A stretch of DNA of 42,970 nt from Rhizobium sp. Q54 (GTDB taxonomy: Bacteria; Pseudomonadota; Alphaproteobacteria; Rhizobiales; Aestuariivirgaceae). The notes under the pieces are model-generated. The model made no database searches. It had not been told where the DNA came from and was given only the letters and a program-made list of their open reading frames with translations. Made by a program: the position numbers and the translations under genes. The DNA is taken from assembly GCA_945889445.1 (NCBI GenBank), contig CAMDBX010000028.1, positions 1 through 42,970 of the forward strand. Reading direction: 5' to 3'. Below are positions 18,124-26,196 of this stretch, piece by piece; positions within the stretch are counted from its first letter, which is position 1; the number at the start of each line of letters is the position of its first letter.

Positions 18124-19056
18124 TCAGGCGATCTCGTCCCACCAGATGGGGTTCGACCAGGCGCGCTTGCCGGCACCGTCGATGACGGTGACGCGGAACC
18201 ACGGGCTGGTCTTCTTCAGCAGCCAGCCCTTTTCGAGCTTGGCGAGGTCGAAGCTGGCGTCGGTGATGGCCTTTCCCATGCGCACCGCGCTGCGCGACGT
18301 GCCGCACACCACGGTGATGGTATCGACCGGCGAACAGGAGATGGTGACCTCCTTGCCGTTCATTTCTATGCCGTGGATTTGCGGGCCCATGCTCGAATAA
18401 TAGAGGCCCTTCTTCAGGCTTTCGAGCAACGCGTCCGGGTCGAGCGTCTCGGCCTTCACATGCACCCAGCCGCCGAAATAGTCCGGTCCCTTGAAATGCG
18501 CATCATCGGTGGCGAACGCCGTGAGGCGGCGGCCCTCGGTGAACAGCTGGTCGGCGAGGTACCAGCCGTCGCCGCGGTCGTTTTCCACCGCGCAGCCGTG
18601 ATTGTAGATCTCGACGGCGTGGGCGGCGTCGATGGCGCGGCCATCCTCGATGGTGAGCTGCGACCATGCCGGATGCGCGATGCCGATGAAGGCGCCTGCT
18701 TCCGCCGCACGACGCGCCAGCGCGGCTCCGGTTTCGCCCGGCAGGTTGCGGGCAAAGTCCAGCGGCAGCCCGGCGGCCACGATATGCCAGAGCTCGCCCA
18801 CCTGCGTTTCCGGGGCATGCAGTTCAACGCCGATCAGCGTGGTGAAGCTGTTGGAGCGGAAGCCGCGGGTGTCGGCAATGGGAAAGTCGAAATTGTCGAT
18901 GAAGTGCTCGGAGAGCTGCATGAAGTCGTAGCCTGCCGCCTTGTAGGCGTCGACCACTGCCTTCGGCTCCAATGCGCCGTCGGAGAGGTTGGAGTGGGTG
19001 TGCAGGTTGCCGCGCCAGAAGCGTCCGGGGGCGGAGAAAGGTGCAAGAAGGGCCAT
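18124..19056 (-). CDS. PHP-domain metal-dependent hydrolase
   Basis: 310-residue protein of the PHP (polymerase and histidinol phosphatase) superfamily. The first metal motif GNLHTHSNLSDG is near residues 16-27. QLSEHFIDNFD follows as the second motif. GIAHPAWSQ and FATDDAHF are the later His/Asp metal ligands. By family it is a phosphoesterase or related hydrolase with two or three metal ions. The C-terminal third (about 225-310) is a beta-rich extension ending AWSNPIWWDEIA, as in a group of PHP proteins whose substrate is unknown. The start is the ATG before ALLAPFSAPGRFWRG; the frame continues upstream only as a shadow. It lies 24 bases after the kup stop on the same strand. Confidence 0.8.
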   Translation of the reverse strand: MALLAPFSAPGRFWRGNLHTHSNLSDGALEPKAVVDAYKAAGYDFMQLSEHFIDNFDFPIADTRGFRSNSFTTLIGVELHAPETQVGELWHIVAAGLPLDFARNLPGETGAALARRAAEAGAFIGIAHPAWSQLTIEDGRAIDAAHAVEIYNHGCAVENDRGDGWYLADQLFTEGRRLTAFATDDAHFKGPDYFGGWVHVKAETLDPDALLESLKKGLYYSSMGPQIHGIEMNGKEVTISCSPVDTITVVCGTSRSAVRMGKAITDASFDLAKLEKGWLLKKTSPWFRVTVIDGAGKRAWSNPIWWDEIA

Positions 19057-19079
19057 CGCTGAAATCCTGTGGCGTGGGG

Positions 19080-20966
19080 TCAGACGCTCATCTGCATTCC
19101 AAGCTCGACCACGCGGTCGGGCGGAATGCGGAAGAACTCGATGGCGCGGGAGGACTGGTTCGCCATCATGATGAAAAGCCGTTGCTGCCAGAATGGCATC
19201 GACGAGCGTGCCGACATGCGTATCACCCGTCGACCAAGGAAATATGACGCATGCCGCGGGTCGATCTCGAGCCCGAATTCGGCGCAGGCGCGCAGCGCCT
19301 TCGGCACGTCCGGCTGCTCCATGTAGCCGAAGCGGGCCTCGACCAGCCATGCGCCCAGCGGCAGCTGCTTCACCTTCACGCGGTCCTCGCCCTCGAGGCG
19401 CGGCTGGCTCGTCGTTTCGGCGGTGATGAACACCAGTCGGTCATGCAGCACGCGATTGTGCTTCAGATTGTGCATCAGTGCGCTCGGCGCATAGATGGGG
19501 TCGGTCTGCAGGAACACGGCCGCACCCGCCACCCGCGTCGGCTGGCGGCGCTCCAGGCTTTCCAGTAGCGGCACGAGTTCCACCGACTCCTTTCTCAGCT
19601 TGTCGGACAGCGCCCGGCGGCCGCGCATCCAGGTGACCATCAGCAGGATGATGGTGGCGCCGAGCAGCACCGGCATGTAGCCGCCATGTGCAAGCTTCAG
19701 GCCGTTGGCGGCAAGGAAGGTCGCCTCGATCACGAAGATCACCGCCAGCGCGGGGATCACGAAGAACACGGGCAGGCTGCGCGACTTCCAGAAGAAGATT
19801 GCGGCAAGGATGGTGTCGACGATCATCGAGGTGTTGACGGCAATGCCATAGGCGGAGGCAAGGTTGCTCGACGACTGGAACACCAGCACCAGGATCACCA
19901 CGCCCACCAGGATCATCCAGTTGATCTGGCCGACATAGATCTGGCCGTGCTCGGTTTCGCTGGTGTGGGTGATGCCCATGCGCGGGAACAGCCCCAGCGA
20001 CATGGCCTGCTGGGCGATCGAGAAGGCCCCGGTGATGACGGCCTGCGAGGCGATGACGGTGACGGCGGTGGCCAGCAGCACCAGCGGGATCACCATCCAG
20101 CCCTGCACCATGAGGAAGAACGGGTTCGACACCGCTTCCGGGTGCGAGATGATGAAGGCGCCCTGTCCGAGGTAGTTGAGGATCAGGCCGGGGAACACGA
20201 TTGCCAGCCACGCCAGGCGAATGGGCTTGGCGCCGAAGTGGCCCATGTCGGCATAGAGCGCCTCGCCACCGGTGACGGCCAGGAACACGCCGCCGAACAC
20301 CAGCAGTGCAAGGCCCGGCTGTTCGATCAGCATCGACAGGCCATAGGCCGGGTTGAAGGCGTTGATGATGTCGAGGTCATCCCAGATATGGACGAAGCCG
20401 ATGACGCCGAGCACCAGGAACCACACCGCGGTGACGGGCGCGAACAGCGAGGCGACGCCCGCCGTTCCCTTGTACTGGAACAGGAACAAGGTGATCAGGA
20501 TGGCGAGGGTCAGTGGCACCACATAGGGTGCGAAGCCCTCGTTCACCACCTTGAGGCCCTCGACGGCGGACAGCACCGACATGGCCGGCGTGATCATCGC
20601 GTCGCCGAAGAAGAAGGCCGCGCCGATGATGCCAAGCGCCAGAACGATGCCGCCCTTCTTCTTCAGCAGCGTCTCGATCAGCACCACGAGGGAGAGGATG
20701 CCGCCTTCGCCCTTGTTGTCCGCCCGCATCAGGAAGACCACGTATTTGAGCGTGACGATGAGGATGAGCGCCCAGATCAGCAGCGACGCCACGCCGAGCA
20801 CGGCGGCGCGCAGGTCGCCGCCCGCCTCGACGACCGGGTGCAACGCCTCGCGCATGGCATAGAGCGGGCTCGTGCCGATGTCGCCGAACACCACGCCGAT
20901 GGAGGCGAAGGCAAGCTTGACGGATGTCTTGCGGAGGCCGCTAGGCTGCGCCGAATGATCTTGCAT
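19080..20966 (-). CDS. kup: Kup low-affinity potassium uptake transporter
   Basis: 628-residue Kup/HAK/KT potassium:proton symporter in the inner membrane. The first helix region ASIGVVFGDIGTSPLYAM is the family signature. Twelve helices extend to about residue 430, followed by a cytoplasmic C-terminal domain ending in the conserved style RVVELGMQMSV. Other typical segments are GALSQ-independent GEGGILSLVVLIETLL and FFFGDAMITPAMSVLSAVEG. The length matches E. coli Kup (622). The start ATG yields a short hydrophilic N-tail (MQDHSAQPSGLRKTS). The gene lies 42 bases after mepA and 24 bases before the PHP gene, all on one strand. No potassium-sensing riboswitch is visible before it. Confidence 0.95.
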   Translation of the reverse strand: MQDHSAQPSGLRKTSVKLAFASIGVVFGDIGTSPLYAMREALHPVVEAGGDLRAAVLGVASLLIWALILIVTLKYVVFLMRADNKGEGGILSLVVLIETLLKKKGGIVLALGIIGAAFFFGDAMITPAMSVLSAVEGLKVVNEGFAPYVVPLTLAILITLFLFQYKGTAGVASLFAPVTAVWFLVLGVIGFVHIWDDLDIINAFNPAYGLSMLIEQPGLALLVFGGVFLAVTGGEALYADMGHFGAKPIRLAWLAIVFPGLILNYLGQGAFIISHPEAVSNPFFLMVQGWMVIPLVLLATAVTVIASQAVITGAFSIAQQAMSLGLFPRMGITHTSETEHGQIYVGQINWMILVGVVILVLVFQSSSNLASAYGIAVNTSMIVDTILAAIFFWKSRSLPVFFVIPALAVIFVIEATFLAANGLKLAHGGYMPVLLGATIILLMVTWMRGRRALSDKLRKESVELVPLLESLERRQPTRVAGAAVFLQTDPIYAPSALMHNLKHNRVLHDRLVFITAETTSQPRLEGEDRVKVKQLPLGAWLVEARFGYMEQPDVPKALRACAEFGLEIDPRHASYFLGRRVIRMSARSSMPFWQQRLFIMMANQSSRAIEFFRIPPDRVVELGMQMSV

Positions 20967-21008
20967 GGATGCGCGCCGACGGCGCTGCCCCCTGTTATTA
21001 CCCGGCGG

Positions 21009-21953
21009 CTATTCGGCCGTCACGACGGCGCGGCATTCAGCAGGAAGCGCTGCCAGTGTCAAGGGCGGCGGGGGCTTCACCGGCTTCGCCGGCTTCTTCT
21101 CCGGCTGCTTCTTTTCGCTCCCCCATGGCGCGTTGCCCAGCCAGTAGGCCAGCTCCTTGCCGCAGCCGGTGCCATCTTCCGGGCGGGCTTCCGGCTGGTC
21201 CTTGCAATTGGTCGAACCGTCCGGGCAGCGAATGCGGATGTGGAAGTGATAGTTGTGCCCGTAGTAGGGGCGCACCTTCGCCAGCCATGAGCGGTCGCCG
21301 GTGGCCCATTTGCAAAGTTCTGCCTTGATCGGCGGATGCACGAAGATGCGCGCCACTGCCGGGTAGGATGCGGCGCGCTTGATGAGGCGCGCGTGCTTTT
21401 CCGTCCACACCGACTTGTCGATGGTCTTGCGGTCCTTGACGACCGAGATGCGCGGGATCTCTTCGCGTTCCTTGCGCGAGAGCTTGCGGTCGGGCATCTC
21501 GGTGAGCCAGATGTCGGCGTCGAGGCCCACCTGGTGGCTGGCATGGCCCGACGGCATCGGGCCGCCGCGCGGCTGCGAAAGGTCGCCCACCAGCAACCCG
21601 TTCCAGCCATCCTCGGCCTTGGCTTCGGTGGCCAGCCGTTCCACCAGCGCCACCATCTGCGGTTGGCCCCAGTAACGGTTGCGCGACAGGTGAATCGCCT
21701 GCCACGCGGGCCCGTCCACCGGCAGGGCCTTGCCGCCCGACATGCAGCCCCTGGAATAGAAGCCGATGGCGCGCGACTTCATGTTCTCGGTCGGCTCCTC
21801 CACGCTGCCGAACACCTTCTTGGCGGGCAGCTTCATCAATTCCTTGTCGCTGAGGGCCGCCAGCGCCCGGGCGTCGGAGGCCGACTGCGCCCACGCCGTT
21901 CCGGCGCCGGCAGCGGCGAGAAGCACCACGGCGAACAGGGCGTGTCTGATCAT
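21009..21953 (-). CDS. mepA: Penicillin-insensitive murein endopeptidase (MepA, M74)
   Basis: 314-residue secreted LAS metallopeptidase that cuts D-Ala-mDAP crosslinks in peptidoglycan. The signal peptide is about residues 1-22 (MIRHALFAVVLLAAAGAGTA, cleavage after AWA). The catalytic zinc motif PSGHASHQVGLDADIWL supplies His and Asp, and HNYHFHIRIRCP supplies the last His. Conserved cysteines (RGCMSGG, KAELCKWA, IRCPDG, TNCKD, TGCGKE) suggest disulfides, as in E. coli MepA. After the catalytic domain is a Lys/Pro-rich linker and a hydrophobic tail. I choose the ATG with GAGG 7 bases upstream over a GTG four codons earlier, which overlaps the sspB stop. The short distance to sspB suggests cotranscription. 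Confidence 0.93.
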   Translation of the reverse strand: MIRHALFAVVLLAAAGAGTAWAQSASDARALAALSDKELMKLPAKKVFGSVEEPTENMKSRAIGFYSRGCMSGGKALPVDGPAWQAIHLSRNRYWGQPQMVALVERLATEAKAEDGWNGLLVGDLSQPRGGPMPSGHASHQVGLDADIWLTEMPDRKLSRKEREEIPRISVVKDRKTIDKSVWTEKHARLIKRAASYPAVARIFVHPPIKAELCKWATGDRSWLAKVRPYYGHNYHFHIRIRCPDGSTNCKDQPEARPEDGTGCGKELAYWLGNAPWGSEKKQPEKKPAKPVKPPPPLTLAALPAECRAVVTAE

Positions 21954-21961
21954 GGCTGGCC

Positions 21962-22486
21962 TCACTTCTTGCGGAACTGGTCGAGCGAGACCACCTTGGC
22001 GGGCTCGCCTTGCGCGGGGTCTTCCGTATCGTCGGAATGTTCGGAATTCAAAGCCTCGGCTGCCGGCTGGGCTTGCTTGAGCGCGGCGGCGGGCTTGTGC
22101 TGCTCCACTTCACGCGGGCGTGCAGGTGCGGCCTGTGCCTCGAACTGCAGGCCGAACTGCACTGCGGGGTCGAGGAAGCCCTTCACTGCATCGAACGGGA
22201 TGACGAGATGCTCGGGAACATTGTCGAAGGACAGCTCCACCTCGAATCGGTCATCGTGGACGTGCAGGTTCCAGTACTGGTGCTGCAGCACGATGGTCAT
22301 CTCGCGCGGATAGCGCGCGGCGATCTTCTCGGAGAGTTCCACCCCCGGCGCACGCGTGTGGAAGGCGATATAGAAGTGGTGCTCGCCGGGCAGGCCGGTG
22401 GTCGCGGCAATGCGCAGCGCCTCGCGGACCACCCCCTTGAGGGCGTTCTGGGCGAGCAGGTCATAGCGCATCAGGTCATCGGGCAT
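21962..22486 (-). CDS. sspB: SspB-like ClpXP adaptor for ssrA-tagged proteins
   Basis: 174-residue alphaproteobacterial SspB (SspB-alpha). It binds the AAND-type part of the ssrA tag and tethers tagged proteins to the ClpXP protease. The N-terminus MPDDLMRYDLLAQNALKGVV is followed by the fold core TGLPGEHHFYIAFHTRAPGVELSE and the YPREMTIVLQHQYWNL segment. A flexible Ala/Pro/Gln-rich linker leads to the conserved C-terminal tail VVSLDQFRKK, the likely ClpX-binding peptide. Alternative starts 24 or 35 codons earlier are open but lie outside the family. It is downstream of hicAB and about 0.7 kb from ssrA on the same strand, which places the tag-delivering adaptor beside the tag RNA gene. Confidence 0.9.
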   Translation of the reverse strand: MPDDLMRYDLLAQNALKGVVREALRIAATTGLPGEHHFYIAFHTRAPGVELSEKIAARYPREMTIVLQHQYWNLHVHDDRFEVELSFDNVPEHLVIPFDAVKGFLDPAVQFGLQFEAQAAPARPREVEQHKPAAALKQAQPAAEALNSEHSDDTEDPAQGEPAKVVSLDQFRKK

Positions 22487-22571
22487 GCGGGCGATTCCGG
22501 CGTCTGTGTCAATCTGGGAACCGGGGGTAGCATAGCCGGGAGGATGAGGCAAAGTCATCCGCAGGGCAGGA

Positions 22572-22904
22572 CTATCCGGCAGCCTCGGCAATGACCTCTT
22601 CCGCCCACTGGTTCAGGCTCTTGCCTTCCAGGGCAGCCTTCAGCGCTGCCCGTGCATGCGTTTCGGGAGAAAATCGGAACATGACCTTGCCCGAATAGGG
22701 CTTTTCAGGCTCCTTTGCGATGGTGCGGCAGGTTTCGATGTAGTCATCCACTGCCTCGATGAAGGCAGACTTCATTTCTGTCACCGACTCGCCATGGAAG
22801 CCAATCACGTCGTTGATCCCCGCAATATGACCGATGAAGCAGCCGTCGTCGGCATCGAATTCGATGCGCGCCTTGTACCCCTTGTACTCCAGCACGTTCT
22901 TCAT
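22572..22904 (-). CDS. hicB: HicB-family antitoxin
   Basis: 110-residue antitoxin. The N-terminal partial-RNase-H-like HicB fold (MKNVLEYKGYKARIEFDADD, FIGHIAGINDVIGFHGESV, AFIEAVDDYIETC) binds and blocks the HicA toxin. The C-terminal segment FRFSPETHARAALKAALEGKSLNQWAEE is a ribbon-helix-helix DNA-binding domain, so it should autorepress the operon. The ATG overlaps the hicA stop as ATGA, a coupled pair in toxin-first order. The longer open reading upstream is only the hicA region in another frame. The probable operator is the 19-base palindrome at 23156-23174. The stop lies 86 bases before the sspB start. Confidence 0.93.
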   Translation of the reverse strand: MKNVLEYKGYKARIEFDADDGCFIGHIAGINDVIGFHGESVTEMKSAFIEAVDDYIETCRTIAKEPEKPYSGKVMFRFSPETHARAALKAALEGKSLNQWAEEVIAEAAG

Positions 22905-23155
22905 GGTCTTACTCCGATCTTCTCGAGGAATTGGCGCGCATCCTCGACCTGGTACTTCTTGGCTTCCTTTGCCGGATGCGGCCTGTGAAATGCGGCAATC
23001 AAACCCTTGTTCTCGAACTTGACGCGGGATCCACTGCCTTCGATCTTTCGGCACCCCGCCGCAATCAGCAGCGCCTCGACATCATCCCAGGCGATGTTCG
23101 AGGGCGTCGGATGGGCGAACACAGCCGCCAGCGTTCGCCTGTGCCTGCTGTTCAT
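22901..23155 (-). CDS. hicA: HicA-family mRNA-interferase toxin
   Basis: 84-residue toxin with the dsRBD-like HicA fold: MNSRHRRTLAAVFAHP at the N-terminus, DDVEALLIAAGCRKIEGSGSRVKF with the glycine turn before the active strand, and FHRPHP carrying the catalytic His. HicA toxins cleave mRNA, and in E. coli also tmRNA, independently of the ribosome. The ATG has no ribosome-binding site: the base next to it is the end of a 19-base palindrome. Promoter-like boxes sit so close that the transcript probably begins at or near the ATG (leaderless). Its stop overlaps hicB by 4 bases. It lies about 50 bases downstream of ssrA on the same strand, with no clear terminator between, so readthrough from ssrA is possible. 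Confidence 0.92.
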   Translation of the reverse strand: MNSRHRRTLAAVFAHPTPSNIAWDDVEALLIAAGCRKIEGSGSRVKFENKGLIAAFHRPHPAKEAKKYQVEDARQFLEKIGVRP

Positions 23156-23174
23156 GCTATCATATTATGATAGC
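23156..23174. promoter_or_regulatory. hicAB operator palindrome abutting the hicA start codon
   Basis: GCTATCATATTATGATAGC is a perfect inverted repeat of 9-base arms around one base, in a locally AT-rich stretch. It directly touches the hicA ATG. On the minus strand, TTTGCA, 17 bases and TAATAT form a possible promoter whose -10 lies inside the palindrome. A HicB ribbon-helix-helix dimer bound here would block polymerase. Operator function is inferred from symmetry and position. Confidence 0.7.
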
Positions 23175-23204
23175 AGTTATGAATTGCAAATGGAATGAGG
23201 GGGA

Positions 23205-23530
23205 AGGGGTAAAGTGCCGGCTTCTGTTGCCAGGTGCCGGCGAACCCCGCCTTAAGCTGCTAAGCCCAAGGGCTTTGATTTCGGTTGCTCAGGCTGCTTA
23301 CGCAGCCACCGCGACCGGAGCATAGTTGTCGTTGGCAACTATAAGTTTAGCCCGATAACGTCGGTACCATCACGAGCAAAAAGCAACCCTTTACGCCCTC
23401 GTCGATCCTAGTTCGCCCCCATCACCGGCCGCCCTGCAACGGGTCGGACGGGCGGTCGGTGGTGGAGGCGCCGGGTACTGCCCCCGGGTCCGAAAGGTTT
23501 ATTACGATTACCGTTTATCGCCATAGTCAT
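23205..23530 (-). ncRNA. ssrA: Two-piece (circularly permuted) tmRNA
   Basis: Alphaproteobacterial tmRNA, which rescues stalled ribosomes and tags the protein. Order on the minus strand: the acceptor piece comes first, ending in a T-arm-like CCCGGGGGCAGTACCCGG and the encoded 3' end CGCCTCCACCA (last base 23460). A 39-base intervening segment (23421-23459) follows and would be removed. The coding piece then begins GGGGGCG at 23420, which pairs with CGCCTCC of the acceptor end. The tag reading frame is at 23298-23336: ANDNYAPVAVAA then TAA. Downstream GC-rich stems correspond to the pseudoknot region. Outer ends are estimates, to within about 20 bases. The gene lies between hicA (same strand) and thyA (divergent). 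Confidence 0.95.
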
Positions 23531-23640
23531 GCCCCTTGCGAGACGTGACGGACGAAATATAGGCACCCGCCCCGCCCAAGGGAAGGGAAACTTCGGCCCG
23601 CCGCTTTGTGTCGCCCGGTGGAATCGTCTAGGCTTTGCCC

Positions 23641-24435
23641 ATGAAGCAGTATCACCAGCTGATGCGGCACGTGCGCGAGCACGGCCACCGCAAGGATGAC
23701 CGCACCGGAACCGGCACGCTCTCGGTGTTCGGCTGGCAGAGCCGGTACGATCTCTCGCAGGGCTTTCCGCTGGTCACCACCAAGAAGCTGCACCTGCGCT
23801 CGATCATCTATGAGCTCCTGTGGTTCATCCGCGGCGAGACCAACGTGCAGTACCTGCGCGACAACAAGGTCTCGATCTGGGACGAGTGGGCGGACGCCAA
23901 CGGCGACCTGGGGCCTGTCTATGGCGCCCAGTGGCGCTCCTGGCCGGCGCGTGACGGCTCCGCCATCGACCAGCTGTCGGACGTCATCGCCCGCATAGGC
24001 AAGAGCCCGGACTCGCGCCGCCTCATCGTCACCGCATGGAACCCGGCGGATGTTGACCGCATGGCGCTGCCGCCCTGCCACTGCCTGTTCCAGTTCTACG
24101 TGGCGGACGGCAAGCTCTCCTGCCAGCTCTACCAGCGCTCGGCCGACATCTTCCTCGGCGTTCCGTTCAACATCGCGTCCTATGCGCTGCTCACCCACAT
24201 GGTGGCGCATGTGACGGGGCTGAAGCCCGGCGAGTTCATCCACACGCTGGGTGACGCGCATCTCTATCTCAACCATCTCGAACAGGCTGATGAACAGCTG
24301 CAGCGCGAGCTGCTGCCGCTGCCGCGCCTCGTCATCAAGCGCGACGTGAAGGACATCATGGATTTCCGCTTCGAGGATTTCGAGGTTGTCGGCTACCAGT
24401 CGCACCCCCACATCGCCGCGCCCGTGGCCGTATGA
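23641..24435 (+). CDS. thyA: Thymidylate synthase
   Basis: 264-residue thymidylate synthase, the same length as E. coli ThyA. It methylates dUMP to dTMP using methylene-tetrahydrofolate, yielding dihydrofolate. The catalytic Cys146 lies in [25 protein letters not shown] (folate and phosphate region) is near the N-terminus. [19 protein letters not shown] and the HIYLNH-equivalent [11 protein letters not shown] are the dUMP-binding parts. I start at the ATG of MKQYHQL; a TTG two codons earlier is less likely. It heads a five-gene run ending in folA, which regenerates the dihydrofolate made here. Its stop overlaps the next start as ATGA. Confidence 0.97.
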   Translation: MKQYHQLMRHVREHGHRKDDRTGTGTLSVFGWQSRYDLSQGFPLVTTKKLHLRSIIYELLWFIRGETNVQYLRDNKVSIWDEWADANGDLGPVYGAQWRSWPARDGSAIDQLSDVIARIGKSPDSRRLIVTAWNPADVDRMALPPCHCLFQFYVADGKLSCQLYQRSADIFLGVPFNIASYALLTHMVAHVTGLKPGEFIHTLGDAHLYLNHLEQADEQLQRELLPLPRLVIKRDVKDIMDFRFEDFEVVGYQSHPHIAAPVAV

Positions 24436-25250
24436 GGCTGGGCGAGGATCTTTCGGGCGGGCTGTTCCGCCGCCTCATGGCGCCGTCGAACCCGGCGGGG
24501 CTGTGGTATGCGCTGGCCGTGGCGGTGGGTCTCATGGTCCTGCACCAGCTGCTGCAGGTGGGGCTGGCAATGGGCTTCCTGCTGCTTACGAAGACCAATC
24601 CGGGCGTGACACGCGAGTTCGTCAAGGCCAGCCTCGTTGCCATCTTTCCGGCCTCGCTCATCGTGTTCGGTGTCGCCTACTGGCTGGCGGGCAAGCGCGG
24701 CGGCGTGCGCCACGAGGTGCTGAACCTGAGCTGGCCGCGTCTCACGCCGCTCGGCTGGGGCGTAGTGATGGCCGGCTTCATGGTGGCCATGTATGCCGCC
24801 ATCATCGCCATCGTGCTGATCTTCCAGATCGACATGTCGCAGTATACGCCGGGGCCTGACGGCCAGTCACCGAAGACCGGCTCGGCGGGCGCGGTCAAGG
24901 AGGCGATGTTCGACATCGCCAATGAACCATGGCTGTTCCTCCTGGTGTTTCCCTCCGTCGCCATCGGCGCGCCGCTGGCCGAGGAGGTGATCTTCCGCGG
25001 CCAGCTGTTCTCGGCGCTGTCCAGCACCCGGATCGGCCCTTTCGGCACCACGCTGCTGACGGCGCTGATGTGGTCGATGCTGCACGTGACGGAGCCGTGG
25101 CTGTCGATCGGGCTCATCTTCGTCATGGGGCTGATCTTCGGTTGGCTGATGGTCCGCTTCGGCAGCCTGTGGCTCACCATTGCCTGTCACAGTCTGTGGA
25201 ACGGACTTTATTCGCTGCTCATCTTTTTCAACCTCGGGGGTGGCCCGTGA
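24432..25250 (+). CDS. CPBP-family intramembrane metalloprotease
   Basis: 272-residue polytopic membrane protein of the CPBP (CAAX protease and bacteriocin-processing) family. The catalytic motif EEVIFR is at residues 184-189. WSMLH (214-218) is the FxxxH-like second motif, and CHSLWN near the C-terminus is the HxxxN motif. Several hydrophobic helices surround them. Eukaryotic relatives trim prenylated proteins; bacterial members act in bacteriocin immunity, peptide processing or unknown roles. It overlaps thyA by 4 bases and the next gene by GTGA, so it is translated as part of the thyA-folA operon. The link to folate metabolism is unclear. Confidence 0.87.
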   Translation: MRLGEDLSGGLFRRLMAPSNPAGLWYALAVAVGLMVLHQLLQVGLAMGFLLLTKTNPGVTREFVKASLVAIFPASLIVFGVAYWLAGKRGGVRHEVLNLSWPRLTPLGWGVVMAGFMVAMYAAIIAIVLIFQIDMSQYTPGPDGQSPKTGSAGAVKEAMFDIANEPWLFLLVFPSVAIGAPLAEEVIFRGQLFSALSSTRIGPFGTTLLTALMWSMLHVTEPWLSIGLIFVMGLIFGWLMVRFGSLWLTIACHSLWNGLYSLLIFFNLGGGP

Positions 25251-25723
25251 CGCTGGAAATCAGGCCGGCCCGGCGGGGCGAGGAGGGGCTGGTATTGTCC
25301 TTCATCGCCAAGCTCGCCGACTACGAGAGGCTCGCGCATGAGGTGACGGCCACCGAGGCGGACCTGCGCGAGGGCCTGTTCGGGCGCGAGCCGCGCTGCC
25401 ATTGCGACCTTGCCTTCTGGAATGGTGCGCCCGCAGGCTTCGCCCTGTGGTTCTACAATTTCTCCACCTTCGCCGGGAAAGCGGGGATTTATCTCGAGGA
25501 TCTGTTTGTCGAGCCGGAGCTGCGTGGTCGCGGCATCGGCAAGGCGCTGCTGAAGACGCTGGCACGGCGCTGCATGGCCGAGGGCCTGCCGCGCCTGCAA
25601 TGGTGGGTGCTGGACTGGAACGAGCCGTCCATTGCCGTCTACAAGTCCTTGGGTGCCAGCCCCATGGACGAGTGGACGGTGTTCCGCGTGTCGGGCCCGG
25701 AACTGGAAGCGCTGGCATCATGA
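25247..25723 (+). CDS. GNAT N-acetyltransferase (first of a tandem pair)
   Basis: 158-residue GNAT acetyltransferase similar to the diamine (spermidine/spermine) acetyltransferase group. The segment YLEDLFVEPELRGRGIGKAL holds the acetyl-CoA pyrophosphate-binding R/Q-x-x-G-x-G/A motif. WWVLDWNEPSIAVYKSLGA is the later motif with the catalytic-type Tyr. The GTG start overlaps the CPBP stop as GTGA. Its stop overlaps the second GNAT as ATGA. Length and ends match the next gene (ending in SGPELEALAS here, SGEALERLAS there), so the two arose by tandem duplication and diverged. The substrate is unknown; small amines are likely by family. Confidence 0.85.
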   Translation: MTLEIRPARRGEEGLVLSFIAKLADYERLAHEVTATEADLREGLFGREPRCHCDLAFWNGAPAGFALWFYNFSTFAGKAGIYLEDLFVEPELRGRGIGKALLKTLARRCMAEGLPRLQWWVLDWNEPSIAVYKSLGASPMDEWTVFRVSGPELEALAS

Positions 25724-26196
25724 GCATCACCATCCGCACCGCGCGGGCAGGCGACGGATCGATCCTCCATGCCATGATCCGCGAACTCGCCATCCACCAT
25801 GGGTATGAGAAAGACTTCGTGGCGCAGCCGGAAGACTACGAAGTCTTCCTCGCCGACCCGAATGCCATGAACGGCGCGCTGGTCGCCGAATGGAATGGCG
25901 AGGCAGCGGGCTGTGCCACGTGGCAGCGCAGCTACCAGACCTTTCTCGGCCGCGAGACCATGTACCTCGAGGACATTTCCGTGCTGCCCGCCTTCCGCCG
26001 CAAGGGCGTTGCCACCGCGCTGCTGAAGGCGGTGGCGCGGCTGGCGGTGGCGCGCAAGGCCGCGGCGGTCAGCTGGATCATGATGGGCTGGAACACCGAG
26101 GCCCGCCGTATCTACGAGGCCAACGGTGCCAGCATCGAGGATGGTACCTGCTACTGCAAGCTGTCGGGCGAAGCGCTGGAAAGGCTCGCCTCATGA
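25720..26196 (+). CDS. GNAT N-acetyltransferase (second of a tandem pair)
   Basis: 158-residue GNAT protein, paralogue of the preceding gene with exactly the same length. YLEDISVLPAFRRKGVATALLK is the acetyl-CoA-binding segment, here with RRKGVA in place of the more canonical RGRGIG. MGWNTEARRIYEANGA holds the conserved Asn and Tyr. The N-terminal half differs most from its neighbour (HHGYEKDFVAQPEDYE), which points to a different acceptor substrate. The ATG overlaps the previous stop and its stop overlaps folA, each by 4 bases. Stoichiometric translation of both copies is expected. They could form a heterodimer, which is speculation. Confidence 0.85.
   Translation: MSITIRTARAGDGSILHAMIRELAIHHGYEKDFVAQPEDYEVFLADPNAMNGALVAEWNGEAAGCATWQRSYQTFLGRETMYLEDISVLPAFRRKGVATALLKAVARLAVARKAAAVSWIMMGWNTEARRIYEANGASIEDGTCYCKLSGEALERLAS

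Noticed and set aside
19686-21290. 534-codon plus-strand open frame opposite kup
   Set aside because: His/Asp/Arg/Gly-rich shadow of the Kup gene, which is unambiguous.
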